From contig JBOFCS010000210.1 of the NCBI GenBank assembly GCA_051646185.1, forward strand, positions 1-30,997: 30,997 nt of DNA, in the 5' to 3' direction. The DNA comes from JBOFCS01 sp051646185. Its GTDB lineage: Bacteria > Actinomycetota > Actinomycetes > Mycobacteriales > Mycobacteriaceae. Of this stretch, positions 1 to 7,931 are shown piece after piece (the first letter of the stretch is position 1; each line of letters opens with the position of its first letter). The notes under the pieces are model-generated. The model ran no database searches. It had not been told where the DNA came from and worked only from the letters and a program-made list of their open reading frames with translations. The position numbers and the translations under genes are program-made.

Positions 1-699
1 AGAGTTACTGGTGGCTGGCTGCTGAATGGACAAAAGACGTGGAGTTCACGGGCTAGCTTTGCAGATCGCGGTTTTGGATTATTTCGAACCGACCTTCAAG
101 CAGAACGGCATAAAGGATTAACGTACTTTATGTTTTCTCTTAAAAACAAAGGAATTACAGTACGACCGATTGCCCAACTCGATGGGGAACCTGGATTTGC
201 CGAACTGTTTTTTGATAATCTTTTTGTTGCAGATGAAGATGTCATCGGCGAAATCAATGATGGATGGCGAGTAGCCATGAGCACCTCATCAAATGAACGA
301 GGGATGTCACTACGTAGCCCCGGTCGTTTCATGGCTGCCGCGCAACGTCTCGTGACACTCTGGGAATCCAACCCCAAAGAAGAATATGTCAGCCAAGTCG
401 CCGATGCTTGGATCCGAGCCCAGGCGTACCGAATGCATACTTTTGGAACCGTGACCAGGTTGACAAACGGCGGTGAACTTGGCGCCGAGTCCTCGGTAAC
501 CAAAGTTTTTTGGTCCGAACTGGATATCGCGCTGCATGAAACAGCCCTAGAAATCCTTGGCGCTGATGCCGAACTCGTAAGCAACTGGTCAGCCGGCTAT
601 CTTTTTTCCTTATCTGGACCAATTTATGCTGGTACCAATGAAATTCAACGTAATGTTATAGCTGAACGATTACTGGGATTACCGAAGGCGGACCGATGA
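1..699 (+). CDS. fadE31: Acyl-CoA dehydrogenase FadE31-like, alpha-type subunit (5' end missing)
   Basis: The reading frame is open from the first base and ends at 699, so the N-terminus lies outside the window; 232 residues are visible. It begins inside the beta domain (NGQKTWSSRA), continues with the FFDNLFV and NERGM segments, and ends with a C-terminal YAGTNEIQRN and LLGLPK motif, all typical of flavin acyl-CoA dehydrogenases. The Glu in NERGM corresponds to the base position used by the FadE26/FadE29 class. The gene overlaps the next by 4 bp (ATGA), and that one overlaps a third dehydrogenase, with hsaB beyond. The M. tuberculosis order fadE31-fadE32-fadE33 near hsaB is the same, and there FadE31 forms heterotetramers with FadE32 or FadE33 in catabolism of the C/D-ring remnant HIP. 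Paralogue assignment is inferred from order and subunit sizes; FadE26 is the main alternative. Confidence 0.75.
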   Translation, partial: RVTGGWLLNGQKTWSSRASFADRGFGLFRTDLQAERHKGLTYFMFSLKNKGITVRPIAQLDGEPGFAELFFDNLFVADEDVIGEINDGWRVAMSTSSNERGMSLRSPGRFMAAAQRLVTLWESNPKEEYVSQVADAWIRAQAYRMHTFGTVTRLTNGGELGAESSVTKVFWSELDIALHETALEILGADAELVSNWSAGYLFSLSGPIYAGTNEIQRNVIAERLLGLPKADR

Positions 700-1664
700 A
701 ATTCATCATCGATAAAGATCAGCAAGCTTTTGTCGCCAGCATTGATGCCATGCTCGCCAAATCTGAAGTTTCTCAGTCGGCTCGATCATTTGCTGCTGGC
801 GATTACCTCGGTAGCCAAAAAATTTGGAAAAGTCTTTCAGAATTAGGTGTTACGGGTCTGGCTATCAGCACAGAATACGAAGGAATGGATGCAAGTAGCG
901 TAGATCTTGTTCTTGCTTTAGAACGACTTGGCTATTGGTGTGTGCCCGGTCCTATTGTCGAATCTATTGCTGTCGCCCCATTTCTCATTAACAATCCAGA
1001 TAAGTTACGAAAGTTGGCTTTAGGAAAGCTCATTGCCACAGTCGCTTACCAACCACATACTCCTCGTGCAGTTAATGCCAATTTTTCTGGACTGACCCTA
1101 GTCAACGACAAGAACGGCACCTACGAGGCAGCGATCGTTGCCACCCACCACTCTGTTGATCCAACCCGATTACTGAGCGATGTGAAAACCATGAAAAAAT
1201 TGTCGAGTACCGGAATGGAAGATAAAGCACTTTTACTGGGGGTTCTCGGTACCGCAGCCCAATTACTCGGCAATGGCAATAAGCTCTTAGAAACCACTGC
1301 CGATTATGCCAAAACTCGCATCCAATTCAATAGAGTCATTGGGCAATTCCAAGCGGTGAAACATCACCTAGCCGATGTTCTCATTGGGATAGAACTTGCC
1401 CGACCATTATTGTATGCCGCTGCATTAGCAGTCGATAGTACATCGGCCACGGCAGTCCGTGATGTTTCTGCCGCCAAAGTTGCCTGTGCTCAAGCTGCTT
1501 ATCAGGCTTCTCGGGTGGCCTTGCAGGTTCATGGCGCTATTGGTTATACCGCAGAATGCGATCTGTCTTTGTCGATAACCAAAGTACGAGCCTTAGTTTC
1601 GGCCTGGGGCACTACAGCGGTACATCAACGACTGGTCCTTGATTCTTTAGTGAGTGCCTCATGA
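696..1664 (+). CDS. fadE32: Acyl-CoA dehydrogenase FadE32-like, short beta-type subunit
   Basis: This 322-residue protein is shorter than a standard 380-residue acyl-CoA dehydrogenase, as expected for the partner subunit of actinobacterial alpha2beta2 enzymes. The N-terminal helical domain has LGVTGLAISTEYEGMD and the C-terminal domain has YAKTRIQFNRVIGQFQAVKH, the FAD-contacting segment, and then VHGAIGYTAECDL. The NERxx base segment of the preceding protein is absent, so the active-site Glu would come from the partner. M. tuberculosis FadE32 is about 319 residues. ATGA overlaps join it to both neighbours, which suggests coupled translation of interacting subunits. The substrate is inferred to be a CoA thioester from HIP breakdown. 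FadE27 is the alternative identity. Confidence 0.75.
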   Translation: MKFIIDKDQQAFVASIDAMLAKSEVSQSARSFAAGDYLGSQKIWKSLSELGVTGLAISTEYEGMDASSVDLVLALERLGYWCVPGPIVESIAVAPFLINNPDKLRKLALGKLIATVAYQPHTPRAVNANFSGLTLVNDKNGTYEAAIVATHHSVDPTRLLSDVKTMKKLSSTGMEDKALLLGVLGTAAQLLGNGNKLLETTADYAKTRIQFNRVIGQFQAVKHHLADVLIGIELARPLLYAAALAVDSTSATAVRDVSAAKVACAQAAYQASRVALQVHGAIGYTAECDLSLSITKVRALVSAWGTTAVHQRLVLDSLVSAS

Positions 1665-2647
1665 ATAATGTGCATCTGTCTGCATTGAACGAAGAACAGC
1701 AATTGCTAAAGGTCACCTTAGATACCGCCTTAAGCAAAAAATCTGATGCACTAGCCGTCCGACGGGCCATCGAATCCCCGGCTGGTTACGACCATAATCT
1801 GTGGGAATTACTCTGTACTCAGGTCGGAGTTTCTGGGCTGATTGTTCCTGAAGAATACGGCGGGTCCGGGGGTTCCCTGCCAGAAGCAGCCATCGCCGTT
1901 GAATCCTTGGGGGCTAGACTTGTGCCAACACCTTTGTTAGGAAATCTTTTTGCCGAAATCGCTTTAATAGACTCCGGCAATATCGAAGCTTGTGAAAGGT
2001 TACTACCGGAGCTTGCGCAAGGAATCACCATCGGCACCGTAATTTTTGATCCGCAAGCGGTGCTTAATGGTTCCCTTGCTAACCTGATTTTGGCAGTTGT
2101 TGACGATAAGCTTTTTGAACTTTCGGTAGTTCATGCCACCCGGCTGCAGACGATGGATCCGACCCGACAGCTTGCTTATCTAGAGTATGAATTAGACAAC
2201 GGTCAATATCTGGGGACCGTTCCTGAACTTAGCCATAAAGCCGCGGTCCTCATTGCCGCCGAACAAATGGGAGCAGCTACCCAATGTCTAAATTTAACAG
2301 TGGAATACACTAAAACTAGAGAACAGTTTGGGCGCCCCATTGGGAGCTTTCAAGCACTGAAACATCGGATGGCAGATTTATTGGTTCAGTTAGAGGCAGC
2401 CAGGGCGGTGGTATGCGAAGCAGTTGCCGATCCCAGCGCAGACAATGCCGCCTTGGCCCGCATCACCGCCACGGAAACCTTTTCGGCAATCACTGCCGAA
2501 GCAATTCAAATGCACGGTGGGATCGCCATTACCTGGGAGCATGACATTCAGTTGTACTTTAAACGAGCACATGGAACCGCCATGTTGTTCGGGCAAACCC
2601 GGGATTACCTCAGGAAACTAGCACCAGCAGTAGGTTTGCGCTTATAA
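1661..2647 (+). CDS. fadE33: Acyl-CoA dehydrogenase FadE33-like, short beta-type subunit
   Basis: The 328-residue product has the N-terminal acyl-CoA dehydrogenase fold signature (VSGLIVPEEYGGSG), a shortened middle domain, and a C-terminal YTKTREQFGRPIGSFQALKH segment followed by MHGGIAITWEHD. Like FadE32 it lacks the alpha-subunit base segment. The start ATG overlaps the fadE32 stop by 4 bp. In M. tuberculosis FadE31 can pair with either FadE32 or FadE33, so three consecutive genes for one alpha and two beta subunits make sense as a unit. The stop codon overlaps the stop of convergent hsaB by 6 bp, leaving no space for an intergenic terminator. Membership of the KstR2 (HIP) regulon is inferred from family knowledge; no promoter for this operon lies in the window. 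Confidence 0.75.
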   Translation: MNNVHLSALNEEQQLLKVTLDTALSKKSDALAVRRAIESPAGYDHNLWELLCTQVGVSGLIVPEEYGGSGGSLPEAAIAVESLGARLVPTPLLGNLFAEIALIDSGNIEACERLLPELAQGITIGTVIFDPQAVLNGSLANLILAVVDDKLFELSVVHATRLQTMDPTRQLAYLEYELDNGQYLGTVPELSHKAAVLIAAEQMGAATQCLNLTVEYTKTREQFGRPIGSFQALKHRMADLLVQLEAARAVVCEAVADPSADNAALARITATETFSAITAEAIQMHGGIAITWEHDIQLYFKRAHGTAMLFGQTRDYLRKLAPAVGLRL

Positions 2648-3202
2648 CCAAGTATCCGTGCTGGTAGTCGTAAGAAATGCTTCTAGATCGTCCCGCCAAG
2701 ACGCTGGCACTGTCTTTGCTGGCTCTATCCCAGTGTACTGACCTCGATAAAACAGCAATGGACGTTCCTCCCGCAGTTCCGATAGCGAATGAACTCGACC
2801 AAAAACTACATAATGATCTCCACCGTCATGTACCGATTCTACGGTGCAATCAATATGTGCCAGTGAGTTTTTAAGAATTGGGGAGCCAAGCGCCGAAAGC
2901 TCCCAATCAGTTCCAGAAAATTTGTCTGGCTCAGGAGAACCAAACTTGGCACACACTTGCTGCTGCTGCTCAGTCAAAACGTTAACGCAAAACTTCCCTG
3001 ATACTTCAATCGCTTTCCATGACCGAGACTGCTTTGTTGGGCAGAATAAAACCAACGGTGGATCTAGAGACAAAGCGGCAAAGGACTGACAGGTAAATCC
3101 TACTGGCTCACCCTGATCAATTGCGGTGATAATCGTTATTCCAGTGCAGAATTGGCCAAGTACTTGGCGGAATATTTTGGGATCAATTACTTCATTAGTC
3201 AT
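2642..3202 (-). CDS. hsaB: HsaB, flavin reductase of the 3-HSA monooxygenase
   Basis: HsaB supplies reduced flavin to HsaA for hydroxylation of 3-HSA. The protein belongs to the flavin reductase-like FMN-binding family: FCTGITIITA near the N-terminus, GFTCQSFAALSLDPPLVLFC, then NVLTEQQQ and a C-terminal DHYVVFGRV and PLLFYRGQY. An upstream in-frame GTG at 3214 exists, but the ATG at 3202 is preceded by GGAG with a 6-nt spacer and gives 186 residues, close to the roughly 187 of M. tuberculosis HsaB, so I chose it. It is the last gene of hsaA-hsaD-hsaC-hsaB, the mycobacterial order, 23 bp after hsaC. Confidence 0.93.
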   Translation of the reverse strand: MTNEVIDPKIFRQVLGQFCTGITIITAIDQGEPVGFTCQSFAALSLDPPLVLFCPTKQSRSWKAIEVSGKFCVNVLTEQQQQVCAKFGSPEPDKFSGTDWELSALGSPILKNSLAHIDCTVESVHDGGDHYVVFGRVHSLSELREERPLLFYRGQYTGIEPAKTVPASWRDDLEAFLTTTSTDTWL

Positions 3203-3225
3203 ATCAATCTCCACTGTTCTACTAG

Positions 3226-4125
3226 CTATTTCATGCCAACAGTGAAATCATGCCCCCACAAGCTCACTGCTGTGCTTTCCCTAGCTATCCACGTATCATC
3301 TTCGACAGTTCTTCCCTCACAACCAAATTCCACATCAAAACCACCTGGAGTTTTCATATAAAATGACAACATTAAGTCGTTCACATGCCGGCCTAAGGTA
3401 GCCGAAAGTGGGACTTTTTTGCGCAATGCCCGATCTAATCCTAAACCAACATCATCTGCTGATTCAACTTCAATCATTAGGTGTACTATTCCACTGGGAG
3501 TAGGCATTGGGAGAAAAGCCAAGGAGTGATGGCGCGGATTGCATCCAAAAAAGCGAAGCCAGGCAGGATCTCCCGCTTCTGGACGCCCCACTATTTGAGG
3601 GGGCAGACGCATTGAGTCTCTCAGATTGAACCCCAAAATATCACGGTAAAAATGCAAAGATTCCGCGTCATCAGTCGTTGACAGCACAACATGTCCAAGA
3701 CCTTGCTCGCCAGTGACAAATTTATGACCATAAGGGCTGACAACCCGACGATGCTCAAGGGCTGCACCATGAAATACTTCAAGGGTATTTCCGGAAGGAT
3801 CGGTAAAACTAATTAATTCATCCACCCGACGATCTGCTAGTTCAGCAGACGTGGCCTCCCGATATTGCACTCCAGCGGCTTCCAAACTCGACCGAACTGA
3901 CTGTAAATCAGCGGCATTAGCTGTTTCCCAACCCGATTCCATTAACCGATCTTTTTCTCCTGGAACAATAACCAGTCGTGCCGGAAAATCGTCCATCCGA
4001 AGATATAGAGCTTCAGGTATGGTCCCTTTGCCCTCAACTAACCCAAGAATTTTCAAACCATACTCACGCCAGGCTGCCATATCAGTTGCCTGGATTCGCA
4101 AATATGCCAGTGCCCGTATACTCAT
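3226..4125 (-). CDS. hsaC: HsaC, iron-dependent extradiol dioxygenase (3,4-DHSA dioxygenase)
   Basis: HsaC performs meta-cleavage of the catechol 3,4-DHSA to 4,9-DSHA, opening steroid ring A. The 299-residue protein has the two-domain vicinal oxygen chelate fold of type I extradiol dioxygenases. Expected Fe(II) ligands are at His145 (GLGHVVLS), His215 (GIVHLMIEV) and Glu266 (GGFDVEFG), the same numbering as in M. tuberculosis HsaC as I recall it. The start overlaps the hsaD stop by 4 bp (ATGA on the minus strand), which suggests translational coupling. No residue needed for catalysis appears missing. Confidence 0.95.
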   Translation of the reverse strand: MSIRALAYLRIQATDMAAWREYGLKILGLVEGKGTIPEALYLRMDDFPARLVIVPGEKDRLMESGWETANAADLQSVRSSLEAAGVQYREATSAELADRRVDELISFTDPSGNTLEVFHGAALEHRRVVSPYGHKFVTGEQGLGHVVLSTTDDAESLHFYRDILGFNLRDSMRLPPQIVGRPEAGDPAWLRFFGCNPRHHSLAFLPMPTPSGIVHLMIEVESADDVGLGLDRALRKKVPLSATLGRHVNDLMLSFYMKTPGGFDVEFGCEGRTVEDDTWIARESTAVSLWGHDFTVGMK

Positions 4126-4997
4126 TCTTGCTCTCCAAGAAAGTTAGTGGCGAGTCGATTAAACTCGGTAAATTTCTCTAGCTGCGCCCAATGCCCACAG
4201 CCGCCAAAGACATGCAATTCGGCTCGAGGAATCGTCTTTAACGCGACCAAAGCTCCATCCAAAGGATTAACCCGATCCTCCCGCCCCCAGATAAGCAATA
4301 CCCGTTGACGCAGCTTATACGCTTCTCTCCACAACATTCCCTGTTCAAAGTCACTGGAGGAGAAAGACTTTCCCATTGCCTTCATAGCAGCTAAAGATTC
4401 CTTAGTGCTTGCCGAAGCAAAACGCTCATCAATGAGCTGATCGGTGACTAATTTTTGATTAAATACCATTATCCGGATAAAGCTTTCCAAATTTTCCCGT
4501 GTCGGCTCATAAGCAAATTTACTAAGATTACGCACCCCCTCGGTAGGGTCAGCAGCAAAAAGATTGATACTGAGTCCTCCTGGGCCCATGAGGACAAGCC
4601 GACCAGCACGGTCTGGGAAATCTAAGGCAAAGCGTACTGCGGTACCACCACCTAACGAATTTCCAATCAAAGCGGCTTTGTCAATTTTTACAGTATCAAA
4701 AAAATCTTTCAGCGCACCCGCACTATGAGTGAAGTACTGCGGGTGATCAACCGGTTTATCCGACAAACCAAATCCCGGCTGATCCACAGCCAGCACATGG
4801 AAGCTCTGGGATAGCACGGCAATATTTTGTGAATAATTAGTCCACGAGGAAGCACCAGGGCCACCGCCATGTAATAACACTATGGTTGGCCCATTACCCA
4901 CCCCGGCTTCATGATAATGCAGTTTCAGATCGGGGCGCACTTGAGCAAAGCGCGAAGTGGACTCAAACGTTATCTCGCGTGTCTGTGTCATAGTCAT
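4122..4997 (-). CDS. hsaD: HsaD, meta-cleavage product hydrolase
   Basis: HsaD is an alpha/beta hydrolase that cuts the C-C bond of 4,9-DSHA, yielding HIP (DOHNAA) and 2-hydroxyhexa-2,4-dienoate. The 291-residue length equals that of the mycobacterial enzyme. Visible elements are the oxyanion-loop segment LLHGGGPGASSW, the nucleophile elbow GNSLGGG with Ser114, Asp241 in WGREDRVNP and His269 in GGCGHW, making a full catalytic triad. The start lies 2 bp after the hsaA stop with no clear Shine-Dalgarno sequence, so translation is probably coupled to hsaA. Two ATGs (4997 and 4991) are possible. Confidence 0.96.
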   Translation of the reverse strand: MTMTQTREITFESTSRFAQVRPDLKLHYHEAGVGNGPTIVLLHGGGPGASSWTNYSQNIAVLSQSFHVLAVDQPGFGLSDKPVDHPQYFTHSAGALKDFFDTVKIDKAALIGNSLGGGTAVRFALDFPDRAGRLVLMGPGGLSINLFAADPTEGVRNLSKFAYEPTRENLESFIRIMVFNQKLVTDQLIDERFASASTKESLAAMKAMGKSFSSSDFEQGMLWREAYKLRQRVLLIWGREDRVNPLDGALVALKTIPRAELHVFGGCGHWAQLEKFTEFNRLATNFLGEQE

Positions 4998-4999
4998 TC

Positions 5000-6181
5000 T
5001 CAGACCATCGTGTCGGTAATCGGGAGACCAAACTCTCCAGTGCCATACATAACATAAGCACGCTCTGGATCGTTAGCCGCATGTACTCGTCCAGCATGCG
5101 CGTCACGCCAAAAACGTTGCAATGGAGTACCATTAACTAATGCCGTAGCTCCAGCACTTTCGAATAGTTTGTCAATAGAAGCAATCGCCCGGCCTGTTGC
5201 TCGCACTTGATCGCGCCGCGCACGCAGCCGGTAGTGCATGGGAACTTCTTGACCTTGAAGCAAAAAGGCGTACTCATCAGCGATGTTCCCAGAAAGTTGA
5301 CGCCAGGCAGCATCAATATCACTGGAAGCCTCCGCAATACGGACCTTGGCAAATGGGTCATCCTTGGTATTTTCACCAGCATAGGCGGCCCGAACCCGCT
5401 TACCTTGGTGCTCCACATGGGCGTCATAGGCACCATAAGCCATGCCCACAATAGGTGTGGAGATAGTAGTGGGATGTATTGATCCCCAAGGCATTTTATA
5501 TACCGGTGCAGTGTTCTTCGCTAAGCCCGCAGCGGTAAGGGTGCTCATATCCCGAAAGCTCAAGACCCGGTGAATGGGTACAAAAACATCTTTAACTACA
5601 ACGGTATTAGACCCAGTTCCACGTAGGCCCACTACATTCCATACATCATCAATCTGATAATCCGAACGTGGAATCAAGAAGCTCACAAAGTCCACTGGTC
5701 GTCCGTCTTTAATGACGGGGCCACCCAGAACGGCCCACGTAGCGTGATCACAGCCTGAGGACCATTGCCAAGCTCCGTTAACTAGATATCCGCCATCAAC
5801 AACTTGACCGGCACCCATCGGAGCGTAAGAGGAAGAAATTCTCACGTCTGGATCACTGCCCCAGACATCTTCCTGTGCTTGTTGACTGAACAGGGCAAGA
5901 TGCCAGTTGTGTACCCCAATAATGCCCGATACCCAGCCGGTAGAGCCGCAAGCTGTACTAATCAACCGAACAGCTTCGTAAAAGGTCATTGGGTCAGCTT
6001 CGTAGCCACCCCACTGAGCTGGTTGTAGTAATCGAAAGAACCCCAGTTCCTGCAAATCCTTGATGCTCTCCTCCGGAATTTTACGGAGATCTTCGGTTTC
6101 TTGAGCTCGCTGCGCGAGCTGCGGAAGCAAGGCTTTAATACCCGCGATTACCTCATGAGTGCTTGGATTGTTCTCCGCCAC
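5000..6181 (-). CDS. hsaA: HsaA, oxygenase component of the 3-HSA monooxygenase
   Basis: HsaA is the flavin-dependent oxygenase that hydroxylates 3-HSA at C4 to the catechol 3,4-DHSA, using FMNH2 from HsaB. The 393-residue protein has the acyl-CoA-dehydrogenase-like fold of group D flavin monooxygenases: FFRLLQPAQWGGYE near the N-terminus, CGSTGWVSGIIGVHNW, VNGAWQWSSGCDHA, and a C-terminal helical half ending FGLPITDTMV. The GTG start at 6181 has AGGAG six bases upstream and is the only well-supported start. It is the first gene of hsaADCB. A KstR-type operator lies about 50 bp upstream, in the divergent region shared with kshA. Confidence 0.95.
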   Translation of the reverse strand: MAENNPSTHEVIAGIKALLPQLAQRAQETEDLRKIPEESIKDLQELGFFRLLQPAQWGGYEADPMTFYEAVRLISTACGSTGWVSGIIGVHNWHLALFSQQAQEDVWGSDPDVRISSSYAPMGAGQVVDGGYLVNGAWQWSSGCDHATWAVLGGPVIKDGRPVDFVSFLIPRSDYQIDDVWNVVGLRGTGSNTVVVKDVFVPIHRVLSFRDMSTLTAAGLAKNTAPVYKMPWGSIHPTTISTPIVGMAYGAYDAHVEHQGKRVRAAYAGENTKDDPFAKVRIAEASSDIDAAWRQLSGNIADEYAFLLQGQEVPMHYRLRARRDQVRATGRAIASIDKLFESAGATALVNGTPLQRFWRDAHAGRVHAANDPERAYVMYGTGEFGLPITDTMV

Positions 6182-6228
6182 CGGTCGCTCCTGTCATCTG
6201 CATACAAAATTGAAATCACTTCAAAGAC

Positions 6229-6242
6229 TAGAACACGTTATC
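6229..6242. promoter_or_regulatory. KstR operator, hsaA side
   Basis: TAGAACACGTTATC matches the KstR consensus TNNAACNNGTTNNA at every fixed base except the last. It lies 47 bp upstream of the hsaA start in the 227-bp divergent hsaA/kshA region. Read on the minus strand it begins GATAAC, close to a -10 hexamer, so repression by covering the hsaA promoter is plausible. Confidence 0.75.
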
Positions 6243-6310
6243 GTTTATGTCGAGGTTTTGCTATATCTGCATTTCAAGGCTCTATTGGTAACAGAAAAAT
6301 GATACTTATT

Positions 6311-6338
6311 TTGATAAGTACTTCCACATTTCTATAAC
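6311..6338 (+). promoter_or_regulatory. Candidate kshA promoter
   Basis: TTGATA (6311-6316) and TATAAC (6333-6338) are separated by 16 bp and resemble -35 and -10 hexamers. The -10 is also the left half of the KstR operator at 6333-6346. A transcript starting near 6345 would carry a leader of about 64 nt with the Shine-Dalgarno AGAAGGG (6397-6403), 5 nt before the kshA ATG. Confidence 0.4.
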
Positions 6339-6346
6339 CTGTTCTA
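6333..6346. promoter_or_regulatory. KstR operator, kshA side
   Basis: TATAACCTGTTCTA matches TNNAACNNGTTNNA at every fixed position. It overlaps the likely kshA -10 element and lies 62 bp upstream of the kshA start. With the 6229 site, each direction of the divergent promoter pair has its own operator. Confidence 0.85.
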
Positions 6347-6408
6347 CTCTTGGATTCGGGCGTAAAGCTGCGCTCCATATTCGGCCTTAGAATGTTAGAA
6401 GGGTTACT

Positions 6409-7563
6409 ATGCCTGAGATTAGGGAAATCGATATTGGCACGCCGCCCACCCGCTTTGCTCGGGGATGGCACTGTCTTGGTTTAACAAAGACATTTCGAGA
6501 CGGAAAGCCACACCCGGTGATGGCATTTGGCACCAAACTTGTGGTATTTGCCGATAGCCAGGGGACGCTGCATGTCCTTGACGCCTACTGTCGTCACCTT
6601 GGTGGTGATCTATCGCAAGGACAAGTCAAAGGCGATGAAGTAGCCTGCCCTTTCCATGATTGGCGCTGGGGCGGCGACGGCAAGTGCAAAACAATTCCCT
6701 ACTCACGGCGAGTGCCATTACGCGCCCGTACCCGCAGCTGGACCGCCATGGAACAAAACGGTCAGCTCTTCGTTTGGAATGACCCCCAGGGCAATCCACC
6801 TCCAGCGAATATCAGCATTCCTAAGATTGACGGCGCCGGTTCCTCGGAATGGACCGAATGGACCTGGAACTCCATTCTCATTGAAGGCTCCAACTGTCGG
6901 GAAATTATTGACAATGTCATAGATATGGCTCACTTCTATTACATTCATTACGCCTTCCCCACTTATTTCAAAAATGTATTTGAGGGCCATATCGCCTCTC
7001 AATACCTCAACACCAAAGGCAGACCGGATATAGGCATGGCCTCTCAATATGGTGCCGATACCTTGCTCAAATCTGAAGCTTCCTACTTTGGTCCTTCCTA
7101 CATGATTAACACACTGACCAATATCTACGGCGGGTTTGAGGTGGAAAGCGTTCTCATTAACTGTCACTACCCCGTTACCGCCAATTCTTTTGTGCTGCAA
7201 TGGGGAGTAATTGTCAAAAAACCTCAAGGTATCACCGATGAACAATCAGCAAAGCTTGCCGAAAAATTTACTGAAGGAATTAGCGTTGGTTTTCTTCAAG
7301 ATGTTGAAATTTGGAAGAATAAAACTAGGATTGATAACCCACTGCTCTGCGAGGAAGACGGCCCGGTATATCAATTACGACGCTGGTACGAACAGTTTTA
7401 CGTTGATATCGAAGATATCACCGAAGATATGACCACTCGATTTGAGTTTGAGGTTGATACCACTAAAGCGAATGAGGCTTGGCATATCGAAGTTGAGGAA
7501 AATTTGAAACTTCAGCAGGAAACAAAGGAAAAACAAAAAACCGGGAAAATCACTGGAGGGTAA
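6409..7563 (+). CDS. kshA: KshA, Rieske oxygenase of 3-ketosteroid 9alpha-hydroxylase
   Basis: KshA is the terminal oxygenase that 9alpha-hydroxylates 3-ketosteroids; with KstD this causes ring B to open. The 384-residue protein has an N-terminal Rieske [2Fe-2S] domain with Cys61-x-His63 (YCRHLGGD) and Cys80-x2-His83 (CPFHDW). The catalytic domain has mononuclear iron ligands His175 and His180 in DMAHFYYIHY and a probable Asp298 in GFLQDVEIW, close to the spacing in Rhodococcus KshA. The ATG has AGAAGGG upstream. The C-terminus is rich in Lys, Gln and Glu. kshA is followed after 5 bp by a small gene and then by its reductase kshB, so both components are co-transcribed. Confidence 0.95.
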   Translation: MPEIREIDIGTPPTRFARGWHCLGLTKTFRDGKPHPVMAFGTKLVVFADSQGTLHVLDAYCRHLGGDLSQGQVKGDEVACPFHDWRWGGDGKCKTIPYSRRVPLRARTRSWTAMEQNGQLFVWNDPQGNPPPANISIPKIDGAGSSEWTEWTWNSILIEGSNCREIIDNVIDMAHFYYIHYAFPTYFKNVFEGHIASQYLNTKGRPDIGMASQYGADTLLKSEASYFGPSYMINTLTNIYGGFEVESVLINCHYPVTANSFVLQWGVIVKKPQGITDEQSAKLAEKFTEGISVGFLQDVEIWKNKTRIDNPLLCEEDGPVYQLRRWYEQFYVDIEDITEDMTTRFEFEVDTTKANEAWHIEVEENLKLQQETKEKQKTGKITGG

Positions 7564-7568
7564 CAGCA

Positions 7569-7931
7569 ATGCAGGCACACACCGAGCGCTGGGCTAAAAC
7601 TCAAACTACTCCCAGAACAGCAGAATTAGATGCTCAAACCCAACAGGACCGACAGCTATACCTACTGTCAGCGATGGTACCCATACAGTGCCGGTACTGC
7701 CCAACTGTAGTGCTTGTAAAGAAAACCAGCAGGAAACATACCAGTGTTCAGTGGACCAGTAGCCCACTGAACACTTGTCGGGAACTCAGCACCCCAGAAG
7801 ACTTAGACGGCATACATCAACTGCAGGCCAGTTGCACAAAACTTGAAGCCAGTATTAATTATGCCGCGGCCGAAGGGATACTAGAGATTCCGGAAACCCT
7901 TGCGATAAATGCTGAAGGACAACATGAGTAA
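7569..7931 (+). CDS. Small four-cysteine protein between kshA and kshB
   Basis: This is a 120-residue protein of unknown function. GGAGGG (7555-7560) precedes the ATG by 8 nt, and its stop overlaps the start of kshB by 8 bp, so it is very probably translated in the ksh operon. Residues 1-35 look polar and unstructured. The core has a CxxC pair (Cys41, Cys44; IQCRYCPTVVLVKK), an HTSVQW stretch, and further cysteines at 70 and 89, an arrangement that could hold a metal such as zinc. From memory, similar short conserved proteins occur in steroid clusters of other actinobacteria; this is not verified. There is no signal peptide or membrane segment. A role in assembling, loading or stabilising the iron-sulfur oxygenase is a guess from position only. 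Confidence 0.75.
   Translation: MQAHTERWAKTQTTPRTAELDAQTQQDRQLYLLSAMVPIQCRYCPTVVLVKKTSRKHTSVQWTSSPLNTCRELSTPEDLDGIHQLQASCTKLEASINYAAAEGILEIPETLAINAEGQHE

Noticed and set aside
96..584. 162-codon open frame on the minus strand
   Set aside because: It lies wholly inside the fadE31 gene in antisense, has no recognisable motif and no ribosome-binding site; it is a shadow.
3216..3221. GTTCTA half-site between hsaC and hsaB
   Set aside because: Only half of a KstR operator; the other half does not fit (AACAGTGG), and it is inside an operon.
6718..7245. 175-codon antisense frame in kshA
   Set aside because: Opposite a clearly identified gene, no family motif, explained by codon composition.
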